A stretch of 35,550 nt of DNA from Acetatifactor sp. (GTDB lineage: Bacteria; Bacillota; Clostridia; Lachnospirales; Lachnospiraceae): the NCBI GenBank assembly GCA_022511385.1, contig JAFLRN010000023.1, positions 1-35,550 of the forward strand, in the 5' to 3' direction. A program made the position numbers and the translations under genes. Shown in pieces: positions 16,888-26,105 of the stretch; within the stretch, counting starts at the first letter, position 1, and each line of letters starts with the position of its first letter. Under the pieces are notes generated by a model, which had not been told where the DNA came from, made no database searches, and saw nothing but the letters and a program-made list of their open reading frames with translations.

Positions 16888-17313
16888 ATGGCGACATATC
16901 CATATGGTAAGTTTAGGTACAAGGTTGAGATCGAGGGAGTGGGGGCGGGAGGCTTTTCCGAAGTGTCCGGATTTGATGCTTCCATTGATGTGATTGAGTA
17001 CAGGGAGGGTGACATGACTCAGACACCCATGAAGATCCCGGGACTCAAAAAGTATGGGAATATTACATTGAAAAACGGCGTGACGGAGAACAAGGCGATG
17101 TACGAATGGATCATTGCCGGTGTCAATGGGGCTGTGAAACGCACTACGCTCACCATCACTTTGCTGGATGCTGAAGAAAAACCGGCCGCATCCTGGCAGG
17201 TAGAAAATGCGTGGCCTACAAAATATACGGCGCCTGATTTTAACGCGACTTCTTCCGAGATTGCCATCGAGACGCTGGAAATCGCCCATGAAGGGATGAC
17301 AAGGAAATCTTAG
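16888..17313 (+). CDS. Inner tube protein 1 (gp19/Hcp-like fold)
   Basis: 141 residues, ATG preceded by AAAGGAGTAGGAG. The sequence FRYKVEIEGVGAGGFSEVSG, followed by EYREG and KIPGLKKYGNITLKNG, is the standard signature of phage tail-tube proteins of the T4 gp19 type found in eCIS (Afp1/Pvc1). The end IETLEIAHEGM is a shared tube motif also seen in the next gene. It forms stacked hexameric rings inside the sheath. The neighbouring sheath and second tube genes confirm the role. Confidence 0.95.
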   Translation: MATYPYGKFRYKVEIEGVGAGGFSEVSGFDASIDVIEYREGDMTQTPMKIPGLKKYGNITLKNGVTENKAMYEWIIAGVNGAVKRTTLTITLLDAEEKPAASWQVENAWPTKYTAPDFNATSSEIAIETLEIAHEGMTRKS

Positions 17314-17326
17314 GGTGATGATGTAA

Positions 17327-17369
17327 GTAGCAGTTCGGCCGTGCGGGAACGGCATGGCTGAACTGTTAC
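17327..17369 (+). other. Strong RNA hairpin between the two tube genes
   Basis: GTAGCAGTTCGGCCGTGC (17327-17344) pairs with GCATGGCTGAACTGTTAC (17352-17369), 18 bp without a bulge, including three G-U pairs. The loop is about seven bases. G-U pairs work only in the transcript of the + strand, so the structure is probably selected as RNA. There is no T-run, so it is not a normal terminator. It could be an mRNA stabiliser or processing site that sets tube-protein levels. Confidence 0.75.
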
Positions 17370-17421
17370 AAGATATGGAGTGCAGGGGTTACGCGGGCTG
17401 AGATGGGAAGGAGATGATCAG

Positions 17422-17889
17422 ATGCTGCCATTGTATAGCGGAACAAAGCTGTTGCCAAGTTACAACTTCCTGGTGACAATCGGTCAGGATGTTTTCAGCT
17501 TTTCGAAAGTGTCGAATCTGGTGTCGCAAATACAGTATGAGACTGTGACAGAGGGCGGCAATAACAATTTTCCGCTTTTGTTTCCGAAGCAGAAGACCAG
17601 TCCGGATACGCTGACATTAGAGAAGGGTGTCCGGACGGGGGCTTCGGACCAGGCTTTTCAATCGATTCGGGAAGGCATGCAGGTTCAACAGGTGACCATT
17701 CTGTTGATCAGGGATGACAAGCAGGATGGCAAGAAAGTGGTAAAGGCATTTTATTTTGAAAAAGGATTGATCGTCAAGAGGACTTTTTCCAATCTGGATG
17801 CTGAGAAAAGTGAACTGTTGATAGAGACATTGGAGATCGCGCATTCTGGTCTGGTTGAGATTGCCCTGCAGGACAGCTCGGAGTCCTAA
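17422..17889 (+). CDS. Inner tube protein 2 / tube initiator (gp19-like)
   Basis: 155 residues from the ATG at 17422, which has GGAAGGAG eight bases upstream; the frame extends to a GTG at 17380 without a ribosome site. PSYNFLVTIGQDVFSFSKVS near the start and IETLEIAHSGLVEIAL near the end give the same fold and order as tube protein 1. In Afp/PVC several tube paralogues exist, the minor ones joining the tube to the baseplate (Afp5-like). By position, just upstream of the LysM protein, this is probably the tube-initiator ring. The two tube proteins are clearly divergent in sequence. Confidence 0.9.
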   Translation: MLPLYSGTKLLPSYNFLVTIGQDVFSFSKVSNLVSQIQYETVTEGGNNNFPLLFPKQKTSPDTLTLEKGVRTGASDQAFQSIREGMQVQQVTILLIRDDKQDGKKVVKAFYFEKGLIVKRTFSNLDAEKSELLIETLEIAHSGLVEIALQDSSES

Positions 17890-17933
17890 AGTTTATGGGA
17901 CTGAGATTTAGAGAGATGAGAAGGAGATAACCA

Positions 17934-18644
17934 ATGCCCACATTGGAAGAATTCCAGAAGAAAGATCATAGCATGAAGCAGCCGGAGATCACAAAGGCAA
18001 AGATTGAGATCCTTGACAAGGAGGGTGAAAAAAAGGAAAGGGAGATTGAAGTCCTTTTTAATCCGGCTCAGTATACGCTGACTGCCTCGTCAGGATATTC
18101 TACACCGTCCAGTCCGGCTTCGGATGCGCCGATGGTAACGTTTACAGGTGGGAGAGCCTCTACGCTGAGCATGGAACTCTTTTTTTATACCGGTCCGATA
18201 CAGACCGCTTTTGCAAATGGCAGTACTGAGGCCACAGATGTGTCCGTGAAGGTAAGGGAGTTCGAAAGGCTGGTCTATATCGAGGGGGATCGGCATTCAC
18301 CGCCTGTGGTTAAATTTATCTGGGGCTCTCTGTCCTTCAAGGGAGTGGTGACACAGCTGAGGAGCAATTTTACGAAGTTTGCAGAAGACGGCATGCCCAT
18401 TCAGGCGAAGGTGTCAATTTCTCTGATGGATTACCACAAGCAAAAGGATGAAAAGAGAAAGTCGCCCTTTGAGTCGCCGGACCGTACCAAGTGCAGAATG
18501 ATCAGGGAAGATTACAGCATATGGGATATGGCAAAAAGCGAGTATGGGGACATCTCCAAATGGAAGGTGATCGCCAGGGCCAACAATATCTCCAATCCTC
18601 TGGAGATTCCGCCCGGCACCATCGTAAGAATACCTGCATTATAA
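17934..18644 (+). CDS. LysM-containing baseplate adaptor protein (Afp7/gp53-like)
   Basis: 236 residues, with AAGGAG shortly before the ATG. The first ~180 residues include EVLFNPAQYTL, GRASTLSMELFF and VVKFIWGSLSFKGVV, typical of the CIS peptidoglycan-binding/tube-adaptor family. The C-terminus, DYSIWDMAKSEYGD then WKVIARANNI and IPPGTIVRIP, is a LysM motif. In phage T4 the equivalent (gp53 region) clamps the baseplate inner ring, and LysM-type domains here serve protein-protein contacts in the baseplate rather than necessarily binding murein. It lies between the tube and hub genes with short gaps, in the same operon. Confidence 0.92.
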   Translation: MPTLEEFQKKDHSMKQPEITKAKIEILDKEGEKKEREIEVLFNPAQYTLTASSGYSTPSSPASDAPMVTFTGGRASTLSMELFFYTGPIQTAFANGSTEATDVSVKVREFERLVYIEGDRHSPPVVKFIWGSLSFKGVVTQLRSNFTKFAEDGMPIQAKVSISLMDYHKQKDEKRKSPFESPDRTKCRMIREDYSIWDMAKSEYGDISKWKVIARANNISNPLEIPPGTIVRIPAL

Positions 18645-18657
18645 GGAGAGTTTATAA

Positions 18658-19731
18658 ATGGCGGATCTGATGACCGATACATGTACTTATGATTCACTTG
18701 TAAATAAATATGGCAACTTTCATGTGCCTGCTGCCCGCCTGTATGTGGATGGAAGCGATGTGGTCCAGGAGCTGTCCCTGGATATTCTATCGCTGGAGAT
18801 TTCGCTTTCCATGCAGGACGTGAGTACGGCTGTCATTCGCATGAATGGTGCCTATAACCCGGAAGAGAGGAGTTTCGACAGCAAGATAAAGAATAAGTTC
18901 AAGCTCGGCACAATTGTGGAAGTGGGTATCGGCTACGTGTCGGAGATTCAAAAGGTGCTCAAGGGGTATGTGGCGGTCCTGGGGGCTGAGTTTGGGCAGA
19001 GCACCTGCCTGGTGGTGACGGTGGCGGATGTGCGGAGGCTGATGATGATCGGCGGGGTGCATCACGTACTTTATGATGTCAGTAATTACTCTGATGCCGT
19101 GGAGACAATCCTGGGTGGGTATTCAAAGCTGTGCAAGGCGGAAGTTGATGCGACCAACGATCAGCTGGACAGGCCGCTCTCCCAGCGGTCCACTGACTAT
19201 GATTTCATTACAAGGGAATTGATTGCGGGGGGCCGCTGCGAAAGAGAATTTCTGGTGGTGGGAGATAAGGCATATTTCCGTGAGCCCTGTAAGGAAAAAA
19301 CGGCAATCTGCTCTCTGGAGCTTGGAAGGGAGCTGCGGGAATTTCAGGTGGAGAGTGCTTATGTGGATATGCAGGTGGATGTGACCGGCTACAATCAGCA
19401 GGAACAGAATATTGTCACTGCCTCTGCAACAGCAAAATCTATAGAAGCCCAAAGCAGTGTGTTGACCAACACTCCAATACACAACATTGTTGATCCGGAG
19501 GCAGATACACAGGATAAAGCGGACATGCGCGCCCAGGCCTATGCAAGGAGACGGATTGCTGCAGGACAAAAGGGGAAAGGGGTCTGTGTGGGGCTGCCGG
19601 AGCTGGTTCCCGGAAGGTTTGTGGAGGTTGTCATGCTGGAGGGGATGGCCAATAAGAAATATTACATCAATCTTGTTACACACAAGATTGGAAAAGAGGG
19701 ATTCGTCACGGAATTTGAGGCAGGAGGCTAG
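18658..19731 (+). CDS. Baseplate hub protein, phage late-control gpD / VgrG N-terminal-like (Afp8-like)
   Basis: 357 residues, with AAGGAG 11 bases before the ATG. The sequence shows the gpD/gp27 barrel pattern: an N-terminal beta-rich domain (VQELSLDILSLEISLSMQDV), GTIVEVGIGY, then STDYDFITRELIAGGRCERE, an equivalent of the VgrG-type DWEFLxRLAEE segment. The C-terminal GVCVGLPELVPGRFVEVV matches the part that meets the spike. In CIS the trimeric hub changes six-fold tube symmetry to the three-fold spike encoded next door. The gene order LysM-gpD-gpV-gp25-J-J is the canonical baseplate order. Confidence 0.92.
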   Translation: MADLMTDTCTYDSLVNKYGNFHVPAARLYVDGSDVVQELSLDILSLEISLSMQDVSTAVIRMNGAYNPEERSFDSKIKNKFKLGTIVEVGIGYVSEIQKVLKGYVAVLGAEFGQSTCLVVTVADVRRLMMIGGVHHVLYDVSNYSDAVETILGGYSKLCKAEVDATNDQLDRPLSQRSTDYDFITRELIAGGRCEREFLVVGDKAYFREPCKEKTAICSLELGRELREFQVESAYVDMQVDVTGYNQQEQNIVTASATAKSIEAQSSVLTNTPIHNIVDPEADTQDKADMRAQAYARRRIAAGQKGKGVCVGLPELVPGRFVEVVMLEGMANKKYYINLVTHKIGKEGFVTEFEAGG

Positions 19732-19766
19732 TCTGCGCCGCCGTTGACGGTAGAAAGGGTATACTG

Positions 19767-20540
19767 ATGGGAGTGATTGAAGAATTGCTGGATGCCCAGA
19801 TCATTACGGTGGGAGATGTATCCGGAATCATCACAGGGCTGGTGAAAGAGAACTGGGACGAGGAGCACCCCGGCATGGTGAAGGTAGAGTATTTTCTGGG
19901 AGAACAGGGCAAGAATCTGACAGGCTGGGTGCCGGTGGCGGTCCCGTACGCAGGAAAGGAATACGGTTACTATGCCCTTCCTGAGGTGGGTACGGAGGTG
20001 GTGCTGGCATTTCAGATGGGAAACCGGAACTGTCCCATTGTGCTGGGCTGTATCTGGAATCAGCAGAATGCGCTGCCCAAGGAGACGGCCAACGAAAATA
20101 ATACCGTGAAAAAGCTGCTGACAAAGGGCGGCTGTGAGATTCAGTTTTCGGAGGAGGAAGGGAAGGAACAGATCCTGGTCCACACACCCAAAGGTCTTAA
20201 GGTATTGCTGGAGGATGAGAATGAGACCATCCAGCTTGGTGACAAGGATGGGAAAAGCGGGGTGTCAGTGGATACCAAGAACGGCGCTGTTACTATCCTG
20301 GCGGACAAAACCCTGGAGCTCAAGGTAGGCGGTAATGTGATGCTGTCACTGAACGGCAGTTCAAAGGCAATCGATATCAAAGGAGGAAAACTCTCCTGTA
20401 ATGCGGACCAGAGCCTGGAGCTTAAGGGTCAGACCCTGAAACTGGAAGGAACCTCCACACAGATAAAGGGTTCCGGAACTCTGAAGCTGGAGGCCGATGG
20501 GACGGCTCAGCTAAAAGGGGCAATGGTACAACTGGGTTGA
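19767..20540 (+). CDS. Central spike protein (phage baseplate assembly protein V / gp5 / VgrG C-terminal-like)
   Basis: 257 residues. Residues about 15-105 form an OB-fold domain: GIITGLVKENWDEEHPGMVK, WVPVAVPYAG, and LPEVGTEVVLAF followed by CPIVLGCIWN are all typical of gpV/gp5 proteins. After a linker, residues about 120-257 are regular short beta strands (ITILADKTLELKVGGNV-like, LELKGQTLKLEG) expected to form a triple-stranded beta-helix needle. There is no lysozyme domain, unlike T4 gp5. The tip is probably capped by the separate PAAR-like protein at 32537. Start ATG, preceded by AAAGGG. Confidence 0.93.
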   Translation: MGVIEELLDAQIITVGDVSGIITGLVKENWDEEHPGMVKVEYFLGEQGKNLTGWVPVAVPYAGKEYGYYALPEVGTEVVLAFQMGNRNCPIVLGCIWNQQNALPKETANENNTVKKLLTKGGCEIQFSEEEGKEQILVHTPKGLKVLLEDENETIQLGDKDGKSGVSVDTKNGAVTILADKTLELKVGGNVMLSLNGSSKAIDIKGGKLSCNADQSLELKGQTLKLEGTSTQIKGSGTLKLEADGTAQLKGAMVQLG

Positions 20541-20550
20541 GGAGGATATT

Positions 20551-20970
20551 ATGACGGAGTTGGAAAAAGTAAGGGGGTTTCTGGGCATCGGATTTCATTT
20601 CCCCATTCAGGTGGAGGAAGCTACGGGGAAAATGAAGACGGTATCCCTGGAGGAAGATATCATGCAGGCAATCCCTATCATTCTCATGACCCGAAAGGGC
20701 GAGAGGGTGATGCGGCCTGATTTTGGCTGCAATATTCATGACTACAGCTTTGGAACTATGGACTATACTACACTGGTTCAGATGGAAAATGCAGTGAGGG
20801 ATGCGCTCATCCGTTGGGAACCGCGAATTACAGATATCGAAGTACATATCGATCATTCACAGGAGCAGGCAGGAACCTTGTTTATAGAAATAAGCTACCT
20901 GGTACGAAGCACCAACAACCCATTCAACCTGGTCTATCCATATTATGTGAATGAGGGTATGGGGGCGTAG
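20551..20970 (+). CDS. gp25-like baseplate wedge protein
   Basis: 139 residues, with GAGGAGG before the ATG. GIGFHFPIQ, then EEDIMQAIPIILMTRKGERVM and RPDFGCNIHDYSFG, are the hallmarks of the gp25/lysozyme-like wedge family (TssE, Afp9). RWEPRITDIEV is the conserved late motif. gp25 proteins begin sheath polymerisation at the baseplate. They do not have lysozyme activity despite the old family name. The next gene starts just after the stop. Confidence 0.95.
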   Translation: MTELEKVRGFLGIGFHFPIQVEEATGKMKTVSLEEDIMQAIPIILMTRKGERVMRPDFGCNIHDYSFGTMDYTTLVQMENAVRDALIRWEPRITDIEVHIDHSQEQAGTLFIEISYLVRSTNNPFNLVYPYYVNEGMGA

Positions 20971-20992
20971 GCAAAAGGAGACCAAGTACATT

Positions 20993-23938
20993 ATGAAGGA
21001 ATGGAAATCGGGACAGCATACCCAGGAGGATATTCTCCGAAGCATTGCGGCCATCGCGGCAAACTATACACCGGAGTGGAATTTTAGCATGGAGGATCCC
21101 GATCTTGGATCGGCTCTGGCATACCTGTATGCGGATCTGACGGAGGATACGCTAAGGCAATTGGAGCGTGTGGAATATAAGAACCGCCTGGCGTTTTTTA
21201 ATAGCCTGGGAGCAGCGCCACGAGGTGCGTCGCCTGCCAGAGGATTTGGGGTCTTTCGCCTGGTTCAGGGCGCCCCGGGTGGAACAGAGGTAGCAGCACA
21301 TACTGGCATGTCAGCAGAGGCGTCTGAGCCGGATGGAGGGACGGTCCGGTATGAGACCCGGGAAGATCTCTATGTGACGCCGGCGCAGCCTGTCTGCCTG
21401 TATCTGACGGACGGACGTAAGGATGGGATTTACAGGCTCTCCGATCATCTGCAGGAGTCGGACAGTCCCATTGTCCTGTTCCGGGAGAAAGGGGAGAATC
21501 TCCAGAAGCATGAGCTGTATCTGGCTCACGATGAGGTCCTGGGGATTCAGGGGGAGGCCAACATCCGGATCAGCCTTTACGCACGCGGGAATCAGCCGAT
21601 TCAGGACAAGATGCTGCAGGCTCTGGCAGACCCTGATGTTGCTTGTTTTTCCTACTGGACAGGGGAGGACTGGCAGGAGTTTTCGCAAGTTTCCGTAATG
21701 GGAGGCGGACTTTCTTTACGAAAGGAGATTTCTCAGCCGGCATTCGGAAGAATGCTGCTGGGAGGATCGGAAACCTGTGTGGTCCGCTGTCAGGTTCTGG
21801 ACTTTTCCCGGATGGGAGAGATTTCCGTAGAAAGGCTGCTGCTCGGAAGCAGTGGGAATCATCTGCCGCCCCAGTACATATACGGTGCCGGAGTGGAGTG
21901 CAATTCCCGTGAGTTTTTTCCGTTTGGAGAACGAATGAATCTGTATGAGGAGGTCTACTTTGGATCTGAGGAGGCTCTTACGAAGCGAGGTGCCCTCATT
22001 TCCTTAAGCTTTCACCTGGATTTTGTGCAGGTACCGTTGGAGACAGCCGTGGAAGATGCGCCTATTGAGTGGAAATGGGTCATGAAACATTCCGAACTCC
22101 GCCCGGACCCGGAGTATGATATCACCGTGGAGGAGGTAATCTGGGAGTATTACAACGGCACTGGATGGAGCCGGCTGTTTTCCGGCAGGGAATACAGCGA
22201 TATTTTCCGTGCCGATCCCAAAGTGCAGTATCTGCAGAGGACAATGACTTTTGTCTGTCCTCAGGATATGACCCCCATCCTGGTGAATTCCTGTGAGACC
22301 TGTTATATCCGTGCACGGATATTGAAGATAAACAATCTCTACAAGATAAAAGGAAGGTATATTGCTCCCCTCATAGGCAAGCCCAAGTTTTCTTATGACT
22401 ATAAGGATGTACAAAAGCTGCCTCAGGTACTGCGGACAGAAAACAACGGGGATAAATGCACATTTTCTGGCAGGGAGCTTGGAAAGGGCGGCCAGGCAAT
22501 CCGTCTTTTTGCGGGGATTACGGAAAAAGAGAAGTGCCTGTATTTAGGCTTTCATCTGCCACCTGTGGGTTCACCGGTGCGGATGCTCTGGGTGATGGAG
22601 AATACGCTTCCGGGACAGCGTGGCGCAATCTGCTGGGAATACGAAGGAGACAGGGGATTTCGGGAGATGAGTACAGCGGACCTCACCAGTCATCTGTCCC
22701 ATTCCGGCCCGGTGGCCTTTGTTGGGCCCGAGGATTTTCGCAAAACATTTCATTTTGGGCAGGATATGTATTGGATAAGACTGAGGGATGAAAGCGGTTA
22801 CTATTCCGACCATAATGCAAATCTCACATACCCTGTGTTGCAGCGCCTTTGGATGAATGCAGTGGAGATCCGGCATATGGAGAGGGAGGGGACGGAAAGC
22901 TTCACTCTGGACCATTACGAAGAAGACTGCAGCCTCAAGCTGACCTTTGGAAATATTGACGAAATTTTGGTAGAAGTGCTGGAGGGCAGTGAAGAAGCGG
23001 AGCATTGGGTGGTCTGGGAAGAGATTCCTGATCTGGAGCTCTGCCAGGGGGGAAGCAGGGTCTGTCAGGTGGACAGAAATGCAGGGATCATAAGGTTTGG
23101 AAACGGTTCCCACGGACAGGTTCCGCCCTTTGGAAAATTCGAAGGTATCAGGGTGCATTACAGATGCGGCGGGGGCAGCAGAGGAAATGTGGGTCCGGGA
23201 AAGGTCAATAAGCTGAACCGGACCGTGGGTTTTGTTTCAAGTGTCAGCAATCCCCTGGCGTTGTGGGGCGGGCTGGATCCGGAGACCACCGGGGAAGCGG
23301 TACAGCGCTGCAGTGCAAGGCTGCGCCACTCCGATCGGGCTGTGACAGCCAGAGATTATGAGAAGTTGGCTATGGAAGCCACCAGGGTGCTGGAAAAGGT
23401 GCGCTGCTTTGGAGGAGTCAACGACAAAGGAGAAAAGGAAGCAGGAGCGGTCACCCTGGTCATCTATCCAAGGGATCAGCGTGGGGACAGGAATCTGTTT
23501 CATGCAGTCCAGGAGGATATACGAAAATATCTGGCGTCCAGAATGGATCCCGGGATTCTGAAGAGAGGGCAGCTCTTTATCACGGGGCCTAAAATCGTGG
23601 AGGTTCAGGTGCGGGCCTATGTGTCGGTGGGAGATTTTCAGGATATCTTTCCGGTGCGCCGCAGGGCCAAAGAGCGAATCCTTTCCTTTCTCGATCCAGT
23701 CACAGGGCACTTTGGAGGCGGGGGATGGGAAATCGGACAGTTCCCCGACGCCATGCAGCTTCAGAATATTTTAAAAGAAATACCGGAGATCATATGGATC
23801 TCCAAGATTTATTTCATGACCTTTGTGAGCGGCCCAATGGGGAGGCAGGAGGTGGAACCGGAGAGTATCCGCAGGCACCCCTTTGTGCTCCCGGACTGCA
23901 AAGAGGCAGAGATCATTGTGACAGTGAATGGGAGGTAG
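20993..23938 (+). CDS. Baseplate J-like wedge protein 1 (gp6/Afp11-like)
   Basis: 981 residues from ATG 20993, which has AAAGGAG 12 bases upstream. An in-frame ATG at 20951 would overlap the gp25 gene and lacks a ribosome site. Early residues include the wedge-like PEWNFSMEDPDLGSALAYLYADL. Near the middle-end are IRFGNGSHGQVPPFG, IRVHYRCGGGSRGNVGPG and SDRAVTARDYEKLAMEA, the signatures of baseplate J/gp6 proteins. The C-terminal part (VQVRAYVSVGDF, then IGQFPDAMQLQNILKEI) closes the domain. It is larger than simple phage J proteins but fits eCIS Afp11. It forms the wedge ring linking hub to sheath. Confidence 0.92.
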   Translation: MKEWKSGQHTQEDILRSIAAIAANYTPEWNFSMEDPDLGSALAYLYADLTEDTLRQLERVEYKNRLAFFNSLGAAPRGASPARGFGVFRLVQGAPGGTEVAAHTGMSAEASEPDGGTVRYETREDLYVTPAQPVCLYLTDGRKDGIYRLSDHLQESDSPIVLFREKGENLQKHELYLAHDEVLGIQGEANIRISLYARGNQPIQDKMLQALADPDVACFSYWTGEDWQEFSQVSVMGGGLSLRKEISQPAFGRMLLGGSETCVVRCQVLDFSRMGEISVERLLLGSSGNHLPPQYIYGAGVECNSREFFPFGERMNLYEEVYFGSEEALTKRGALISLSFHLDFVQVPLETAVEDAPIEWKWVMKHSELRPDPEYDITVEEVIWEYYNGTGWSRLFSGREYSDIFRADPKVQYLQRTMTFVCPQDMTPILVNSCETCYIRARILKINNLYKIKGRYIAPLIGKPKFSYDYKDVQKLPQVLRTENNGDKCTFSGRELGKGGQAIRLFAGITEKEKCLYLGFHLPPVGSPVRMLWVMENTLPGQRGAICWEYEGDRGFREMSTADLTSHLSHSGPVAFVGPEDFRKTFHFGQDMYWIRLRDESGYYSDHNANLTYPVLQRLWMNAVEIRHMEREGTESFTLDHYEEDCSLKLTFGNIDEILVEVLEGSEEAEHWVVWEEIPDLELCQGGSRVCQVDRNAGIIRFGNGSHGQVPPFGKFEGIRVHYRCGGGSRGNVGPGKVNKLNRTVGFVSSVSNPLALWGGLDPETTGEAVQRCSARLRHSDRAVTARDYEKLAMEATRVLEKVRCFGGVNDKGEKEAGAVTLVIYPRDQRGDRNLFHAVQEDIRKYLASRMDPGILKRGQLFITGPKIVEVQVRAYVSVGDFQDIFPVRRRAKERILSFLDPVTGHFGGGGWEIGQFPDAMQLQNILKEIPEIIWISKIYFMTFVSGPMGRQEVEPESIRRHPFVLPDCKEAEIIVTVNGR

Positions 23939-23941
23939 AGC

Positions 23942-26032
23942 ATGCTGCCGGATATACACCTTGACAGGATGTCCTTTGACGAGATGGTCGATCGGGCAAA
24001 AAACAGAATAGTGAGCTTTTATCCGGAGTGGACGGATTTCAACTACCACGATCCGGGAATCACGCTGATGGAATTGTTCGCCTGGCGCAAGGAGATCCAG
24101 CAGTATGAACTGGATCATATCGGAGAACAGCACAGACGGAAATATCTGCAGTTATTGGGTACGGACTTAAAGCACCGCACCCCGGCACGGTGTTTTGTGA
24201 CGGCGGATCTTTCAGGCCAATGTCTGATTCCGGAAGGGAGCAGGCTGGAGGCGGCGGGAGTGGTTTTTGAGACCTGTGAAAGGCAGATGCTGCCAGGGGT
24301 ATCTGTCACATGCTGCTTTGGATGGTTGGAGAATATGGTCAGCTTCCTGGACGGTGACAGGCTTAGCTTAAGACAGCCCTTTCAGTTCTATCCTTTTGGA
24401 AGTATGGCAAAAGAGGGAACCTGCCTGTATATCGGACTTTCAGGCCCGCTGCCTGTGGGAGAGAGTGTGGCTCTGACCATACATGTGGACAAACAGGACA
24501 GATTTCCGCGCAGTCCTGCTCAAAAAGATTCGATCCCGCTGGCTCAGTTGGAATTTTCCTACTGGAACGGCAGTGGGTATCAGCCCGTAGAACTGATCCG
24601 GGAGGAGACCTTCGGACTCCTGTTTGACGGTCAAATTGTATTTCAGGTAAACAGTCCGATCAAGGAGCGCCGGATTGGAGAGGAAAAGGGGTACTTTCTG
24701 CGGATACTTCTCAAGGAGAGCCAATACGAAGCCGCACCGGTCATAAGCTTTCTGGATATGAATACCCTGCGGGTACAGCAAAAGGAGACTGTGGCAAAAT
24801 GGCTGGCTGCATCGGAAGCCGAACAGGACGGTATCCTATGGGCGGATCACAATCTTTGTGCCACGGGAGAGGTGAGAGTCTTTGCAGAGCGACAGGGCCT
24901 ATACAGGGAGGTGTCTGTGCTTCAAAAGGAGGGGGAGCCCGTTACCGGCAGAACCTGGATCCGGCTAAAGCGGTGTGAGGAAATGTCCGATGCAGAAAGC
25001 TTTTGGATACTGGCATACAGCAAAGAGGACTGGTATAGGAAACATGTTGTTCTGGGAATCGGGCACGGTTTTCCGAATGAGAGCTTTGATCTGGACGAGG
25101 ATCAGGTGGCCTATGAGGATTTGGACCTTTTGGTGGAAGAGGCGGATCAATCGGACGTATACCGGAAATGGGAGAAAAAAGAAGATTTTGCAGGCTCCGG
25201 TCCGGAGGACATGCATTTTTGTGTGGATGGCATGTCGGGCAGGGTCCTGTTTGGAAACGGTATCCACGGTATGGCTCCGGAGGGGAAGGTGCTCTTGATC
25301 TCTTACTCCCGCGTGTCAGGGAGTGGAGGCAATATAAAATGCGCACGGATTCAGGGCTTTCAGGATCAGGGCTGGAAGGATATCAAGGCGACAAACCGGT
25401 GGGATGCCTGCGGAGGGCGGGATGAGGAAACGGTGGAGAAAGCCTTTGCAAGGGTGCGCAGAGAGCTGATGCAGCCCAGGAATCTGGTGACGGCCCAGGA
25501 TTATGAGCAGATGGTGAGGGCCACGCCGGGTCTTAGGGTAGAGAGCTGTAAGGCGCTCTTTGGAGCCGGTCAGGATGGGAAGGGGGAGGAGCAGACGGTT
25601 TGGATCGTGGTAAAGCCTTACAGCCCGGAGGGACATCCAAAACTGACCACTGCCTTTACCCGGAATATTTTGCGGCACTTGGAAAAGAAACGTCTCCTTG
25701 GAGTGCGGATCAAGGTGCTTCCTCCGGTCTATATCAGGCTGGAGGTCTCAGTGGAGACAACAGTCCATCCTCAGTATCAGTGTGCCGAAGGCATGGTGGA
25801 GCAGGCCGTGGAGGAATATCTGGAAGCGCTTAAGGAGCAGTTCGGCGGTATTGTTTCCTACAGCGGTTTGTACGGATATATTGATAGACTGGACTGTGTG
25901 GCAGGTATTCAAAGCCTGACGCTGGAGGCAAAGGGGAACGAGGTCAGGAGGAATCCATACGGGGATCTGGTCTTTCCGGCAAATGGAATCGCAGATGAGA
26001 TACATGTCCATTGTGCCTGTAGTATAGTGTGA
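23942..26032 (+). CDS. Baseplate J-like wedge protein 2 (Afp12-like)
   Basis: 696 residues, with GGGAGGT directly upstream and overlapping the previous stop region. It starts with FYPEWTDFNYHDPGITLMEL, a strongly conserved eCIS wedge opening, then RTPARCFVTADLSGQ. Further on, VLFGNGIHGMAPEGKVLLIS, RVSGSGGNIK and PRNLVTAQDYEQMVRATPGL repeat the J-type motifs seen in the previous gene. Two J paralogues in tandem are typical for Afp/PVC-like systems (Afp11 and Afp12), which form a heterodimeric wedge. Confidence 0.92.
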   Translation: MLPDIHLDRMSFDEMVDRAKNRIVSFYPEWTDFNYHDPGITLMELFAWRKEIQQYELDHIGEQHRRKYLQLLGTDLKHRTPARCFVTADLSGQCLIPEGSRLEAAGVVFETCERQMLPGVSVTCCFGWLENMVSFLDGDRLSLRQPFQFYPFGSMAKEGTCLYIGLSGPLPVGESVALTIHVDKQDRFPRSPAQKDSIPLAQLEFSYWNGSGYQPVELIREETFGLLFDGQIVFQVNSPIKERRIGEEKGYFLRILLKESQYEAAPVISFLDMNTLRVQQKETVAKWLAASEAEQDGILWADHNLCATGEVRVFAERQGLYREVSVLQKEGEPVTGRTWIRLKRCEEMSDAESFWILAYSKEDWYRKHVVLGIGHGFPNESFDLDEDQVAYEDLDLLVEEADQSDVYRKWEKKEDFAGSGPEDMHFCVDGMSGRVLFGNGIHGMAPEGKVLLISYSRVSGSGGNIKCARIQGFQDQGWKDIKATNRWDACGGRDEETVEKAFARVRRELMQPRNLVTAQDYEQMVRATPGLRVESCKALFGAGQDGKGEEQTVWIVVKPYSPEGHPKLTTAFTRNILRHLEKKRLLGVRIKVLPPVYIRLEVSVETTVHPQYQCAEGMVEQAVEEYLEALKEQFGGIVSYSGLYGYIDRLDCVAGIQSLTLEAKGNEVRRNPYGDLVFPANGIADEIHVHCACSIV

Positions 26033-26072
26033 AGAATGTGGTAAAACCACCTTCCTTGAGTAGTGATTCTTC
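26031..26072 (+). other. Nested hairpin after the second wedge gene
   Basis: GAAGAAT (26031-26037) pairs with ATTCTTC (26066-26072), and inside it GTGGT/ACCAC forms a second stem. The outer arms equal the first seven bases of the 3' hairpin in the two structured elements at 16822 and 33001, but the rest differs. It may be a degenerate relative or a chance stem. There is no T-run. Confidence 0.45.
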
Positions 26073-26105
26073 ATACAAATGGTTTAGAAAGGGGAGTAGG
26101 CGTGT

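Noticed and set aside
22571..23158. 195-residue minus-strand frame
   Set aside because: Opposite the conserved baseplate J coding region; no ribosome site or motif.
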